Below, in pieces: positions 61,550 to 64,000 of a stretch of DNA of 64,000 bases. The notes beneath the pieces were generated by a model. It ran no database searches. It was not told where the DNA came from and saw only the letters and a list, made by a program, of their open reading frames with translations. The stretch is taken from NCBI GenBank assembly GCA_903865935.1, contig CAIPLT010000002.1, forward strand, positions 19,356-83,355, in the 5' to 3' direction. A program made the translations under genes and the position numbers. Position 1 is the stretch's first letter. Each line of letters starts with the position of its first letter. The stretch is from Caldifarciminota bacterium. GTDB lineage: Bacteria; Hydrothermota; Tepidihabitantia; Tepidihabitantales; CAIPLT01.

Positions 61550-64000
61550 ATGAATATTTTGTTATTATGTGCTTTAGTTTTTGCACAACCAGCACAGGTA
61601 ATCAGCGATAATAATTACGCAACTGCTATTCAATTTACCCTGCCGAATTATACGATAGAATCAGCAGTATATGACGGTAAAGTTTATAATAAAATAGTGA
61701 TATCAGATGCGGTAACCTATTTGGAACAAGGTTATCCTGAACTGCCACGATTGTATAAAAATATAATTATAAATGACATTGGCGAATATGATTATCATAT
61801 TCTTAATGCGGTTTATGAGACTCTGGCAGTTAAAACTATTTTACCATCAAAAGGCAATTTATCGCGTGAGATAGACCCTGAAAAAGTTTCTTATCAATTC
61901 AGCTCTTTTTATAACGAGAACCGATGGTTTCCTGAAAACCAAATTGACATCGCAAAACCATTTATAATGCATGATTATCGGGGTTTGACTATCCATTTTA
62001 ATCCATTTCAGTATAATCCTGTTACCGGACAACTAATTGTTTGCCGTAACATAACAGTTGAGGTTTATCGTTCAGGTAGGCAAGGAATAAATATCAAAAC
62101 CAGAAAACAAAGCGCAGTAACAATTTCCAGAGAATTTAAGGATATTTATCAGGATTTCTTTATCAACTTCTCCCCTAGTCGATTTGATTCGGTATTAGAA
62201 CGTGCTGGCAGAATGCTAATTATTACGACTAATTCATACTATAATAACATCCGACCGCTTGCAACATGGAAAAGAATGAAAGGAATTCCAACAAAAATAG
62301 CAAAATATCCTGATGATATAGGAAGTGGTACGGCTGCGATAAAAACCTATATTCAGACTGAATATAACGCGGGTAATTTAGTTTGGATTTTAATAGTTGG
62401 TGATGCGGGTGATATACCACCGGCAATGGGCATCGGTGTTCCGGTCATTGACGTTGCTGACCCGGTTTATACTTATCTTGAAGGCGGCGATTATTATCCG
62501 GATGCATTTATTTCACGATTCTCAGCAAATAGCCCACAAGATGTTGATAATCAGGTCGCCCGCACAATAACTTATGAACGGACTCTGGTTACTGGCAATG
62601 GCTGGGAAAGTAAAGGCATGGGTGTTGCATCAAATATCAGCGGCGGCACTCCGCCTTACTATGACTCAACCCGTTGTAATTGGCTCCGCGATATGCTTTT
62701 GGGATATAATTATACATCAGTTGACAGAATCTATGACCCTTATGGCACGATTGCAATGGTTTCTGCTGGTCTTAATGATGGACGCTCAATTGTTAATTAT
62801 ATCGGTCATGGAAGTATGACTGCATGGGGTTCAACCGGATTTAGTAACTCGAATGTTAATCAATTAACAAATTACAATAAATTACCATACATAATTTCAG
62901 TTGCTTGTTACAATGGTCAATTTGACGATGGAACATGTTTTGGCGAAGCCTGGCTCAGAGCTGGTACACCTGCTAATCCTGCTGGCGCAATCGCTTTTTA
63001 TGGAAGTAGTATCAGTCAATCATGGGTTCCACCGACCGTAAGTCAATCTGCTGCATGTTCGCTTTTAGTACACAACCGAATGCATACGATTGGCGGTATA
63101 ATGTTTAATGGTTCGTGCCACATGATTGCTGCATACGAACCAGGAACTGAAGGTTTACAGGAATTTGAAAACTGGCATATTTTTGGTGATGCTTCAGTGC
63201 CAGTTCGGACTTTACCGCCGCAGACAATGAGCGTAAATCACCAGGCGACATTTTTTCTTGGATTAAATAGTATCAATATTTTGGTTCCCGGTATTTCTGA
63301 TGCTTTAGTTGGAATTTACAAAGATACATTATTATATGGTTCTGGTTATACCAATTCATCAGGTAATGTATTGATAAATTTCATTCAGCCAGTAACTACA
63401 TTTGGTTATCTGCATATTACGGTTACTGCATATAACAAAGCGACTTATTTTGACTCGATTCCGGTTGTACCGGCAAGTTATCCTTATATTATAACCGGTT
63501 TACGCACAATCATTGACTCGGGTGCTAATGGTCAAATTAATCCTGGTGAATATGTTGATTACGGTATATGGGCACATAATGTAGGAGTTGGAACCGCACA
63601 GGGTGTTTATGGAATCATTACAGCAACTGATTCGTTTGTTTCGGTTATTAATGACTCAAGCTGGTACGGAAATATTCCGGCTAATGATTCGTCTTATTCT
63701 GGCAGTTTATATAGTTTTCGTATTGCTAATAATTGCCCGGATAACCACTTAATAAATATGTTGATGACATTCCACGATGTAAACGATAGTATGTTCCAAT
63801 CGTATCAAACTTTTCGAGTCTATGCACCAATATTGAGTTATCGAAACGTGTCAATACTTGGTGGCAATAATAATGGCATCTTTAATCGCGGTGAAACGGT
63901 CAATATGGTCGTGACATTAAATAATACTGGTGGCGCTAATACTGACAATGTGACTGCTACGCTACTTGCTAATGACCCGCATATCACAATGATAGACAGC
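61550..64000 (+). CDS. Secreted C25 (gingipain-type) cysteine peptidase, 3' end beyond window
   Basis: 817 codons are visible and the frame is still open at base 64000. Signal peptide MNILLLCALVFAQ; an N-terminal propeptide-like beta domain to about 210; the caspase-like peptidase C25 domain from about 220 to 545 with catalytic His420 in VNYIGHGSMTAW and Cys453 in ISVACYNGQFDDG, 33 residues apart as in gingipain R. Ig/CARDB-like beta domains follow (for example 'GANGQINPGEYVDYGI' and 'NNNGIFNRGETVNMVV'). A sorting domain would be past the window edge. GGAGG lies before ATG 61550. Confidence 0.9.
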   Translation, partial: MNILLLCALVFAQPAQVISDNNYATAIQFTLPNYTIESAVYDGKVYNKIVISDAVTYLEQGYPELPRLYKNIIINDIGEYDYHILNAVYETLAVKTILPSKGNLSREIDPEKVSYQFSSFYNENRWFPENQIDIAKPFIMHDYRGLTIHFNPFQYNPVTGQLIVCRNITVEVYRSGRQGINIKTRKQSAVTISREFKDIYQDFFINFSPSRFDSVLERAGRMLIITTNSYYNNIRPLATWKRMKGIPTKIAKYPDDIGSGTAAIKTYIQTEYNAGNLVWILIVGDAGDIPPAMGIGVPVIDVADPVYTYLEGGDYYPDAFISRFSANSPQDVDNQVARTITYERTLVTGNGWESKGMGVASNISGGTPPYYDSTRCNWLRDMLLGYNYTSVDRIYDPYGTIAMVSAGLNDGRSIVNYIGHGSMTAWGSTGFSNSNVNQLTNYNKLPYIISVACYNGQFDDGTCFGEAWLRAGTPANPAGAIAFYGSSISQSWVPPTVSQSAACSLLVHNRMHTIGGIMFNGSCHMIAAYEPGTEGLQEFENWHIFGDASVPVRTLPPQTMSVNHQATFFLGLNSINILVPGISDALVGIYKDTLLYGSGYTNSSGNVLINFIQPVTTFGYLHITVTAYNKATYFDSIPVVPASYPYIITGLRTIIDSGANGQINPGEYVDYGIWAHNVGVGTAQGVYGIITATDSFVSVINDSSWYGNIPANDSSYSGSLYSFRIANNCPDNHLINMLMTFHDVNDSMFQSYQTFRVYAPILSYRNVSILGGNNNGIFNRGETVNMVVTLNNTGGANTDNVTATLLANDPHITMIDS

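Overview
The window reads as a stretch of an AT-rich, Gram-negative (diderm), probably anaerobic bacterium from a little-cultured lineage. Diderm: an LptC/LptA/LptB set plus LptE, several lipoproteins and a small beta-barrel candidate. Anaerobic or fermentative: a complete Rnf complex and a four-subunit 2-oxoacid:ferredoxin oxidoreductase. Secreted proteins with PKD-like and PQQ-type propeller repeats, 'DNPYDP' lipoproteins, a gingipain-type peptidase and families such as DUF4438, DUF366 and DUF4416 suggest a candidate phylum like WOR-3 (Stahlbacteria) or a neighbour. That placement is inference; there is no 16S gene here.

Layout. 1-10 kb: end of zapA, a 6S RNA, rny, ymdB, hsp20, lon, tRNA-Arg, a TPR membrane protein, dprA, two thioredoxin-fold proteins, OsmC and guaB. 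10-20.6 kb: divergent DUF4870/lptE promoters, an RNA methyltransferase, an amidohydrolase, a repeat, a small symporter-associated protein with its sodium:solute symporter, and three secreted proteins (a three-repeat beta protein and two PKD-propeller proteins). 20.6-30.5 kb: aminotransferase-aspartokinase, scpB, DUF4416, DUF366, lpdA-lipB, then a minus-strand lipoprotein, pgeF and recJ. 30.5-37.4 kb: a second repeat copy, pyrG, lptC-lptA-lptB-rpoN and two minus-strand envelope proteins. 37.5-41 kb: ferredoxin oxidoreductase operon with DUF4438, then tRNA-Glu. 41.2-45.1 kb (minus): acs, acetate transporter and malic enzyme, a compact acetate-use operon. 45.7-53.7 kb: purM, polX and rnfCDGEAB. 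53.7-60.9 kb (minus): radical SAM/DUF2344 protein, RNase G/E, a UDP-GlcNAc 2-epimerase homologue, a YidD-TPR-membrane fusion and a paralogue without YidD that seems to lack a normal start codon. 61.5-64 kb: a C25 (gingipain-like) peptidase running off the window.

The most informative regulatory pattern is a repeated promoter architecture: TTGACA-like, exactly 16 bases (rarely 17), TATAAT-like. At at least eight operon heads the start codon lies only 5-6 bases after the -10 box, with no Shine-Dalgarno. These genes (trxA, a DUF4870 gene, lptE, a DUF366 gene, a lipoprotein, pyrG, the ferredoxin-oxidoreductase operon, rnfC) therefore look leaderless, while many internal operon genes carry GGAG-type sites. 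Other points of note are a dispersed 230-base repeat, a perfect palindrome centred on the -10 box of the radical SAM gene, and the YidD fusion.
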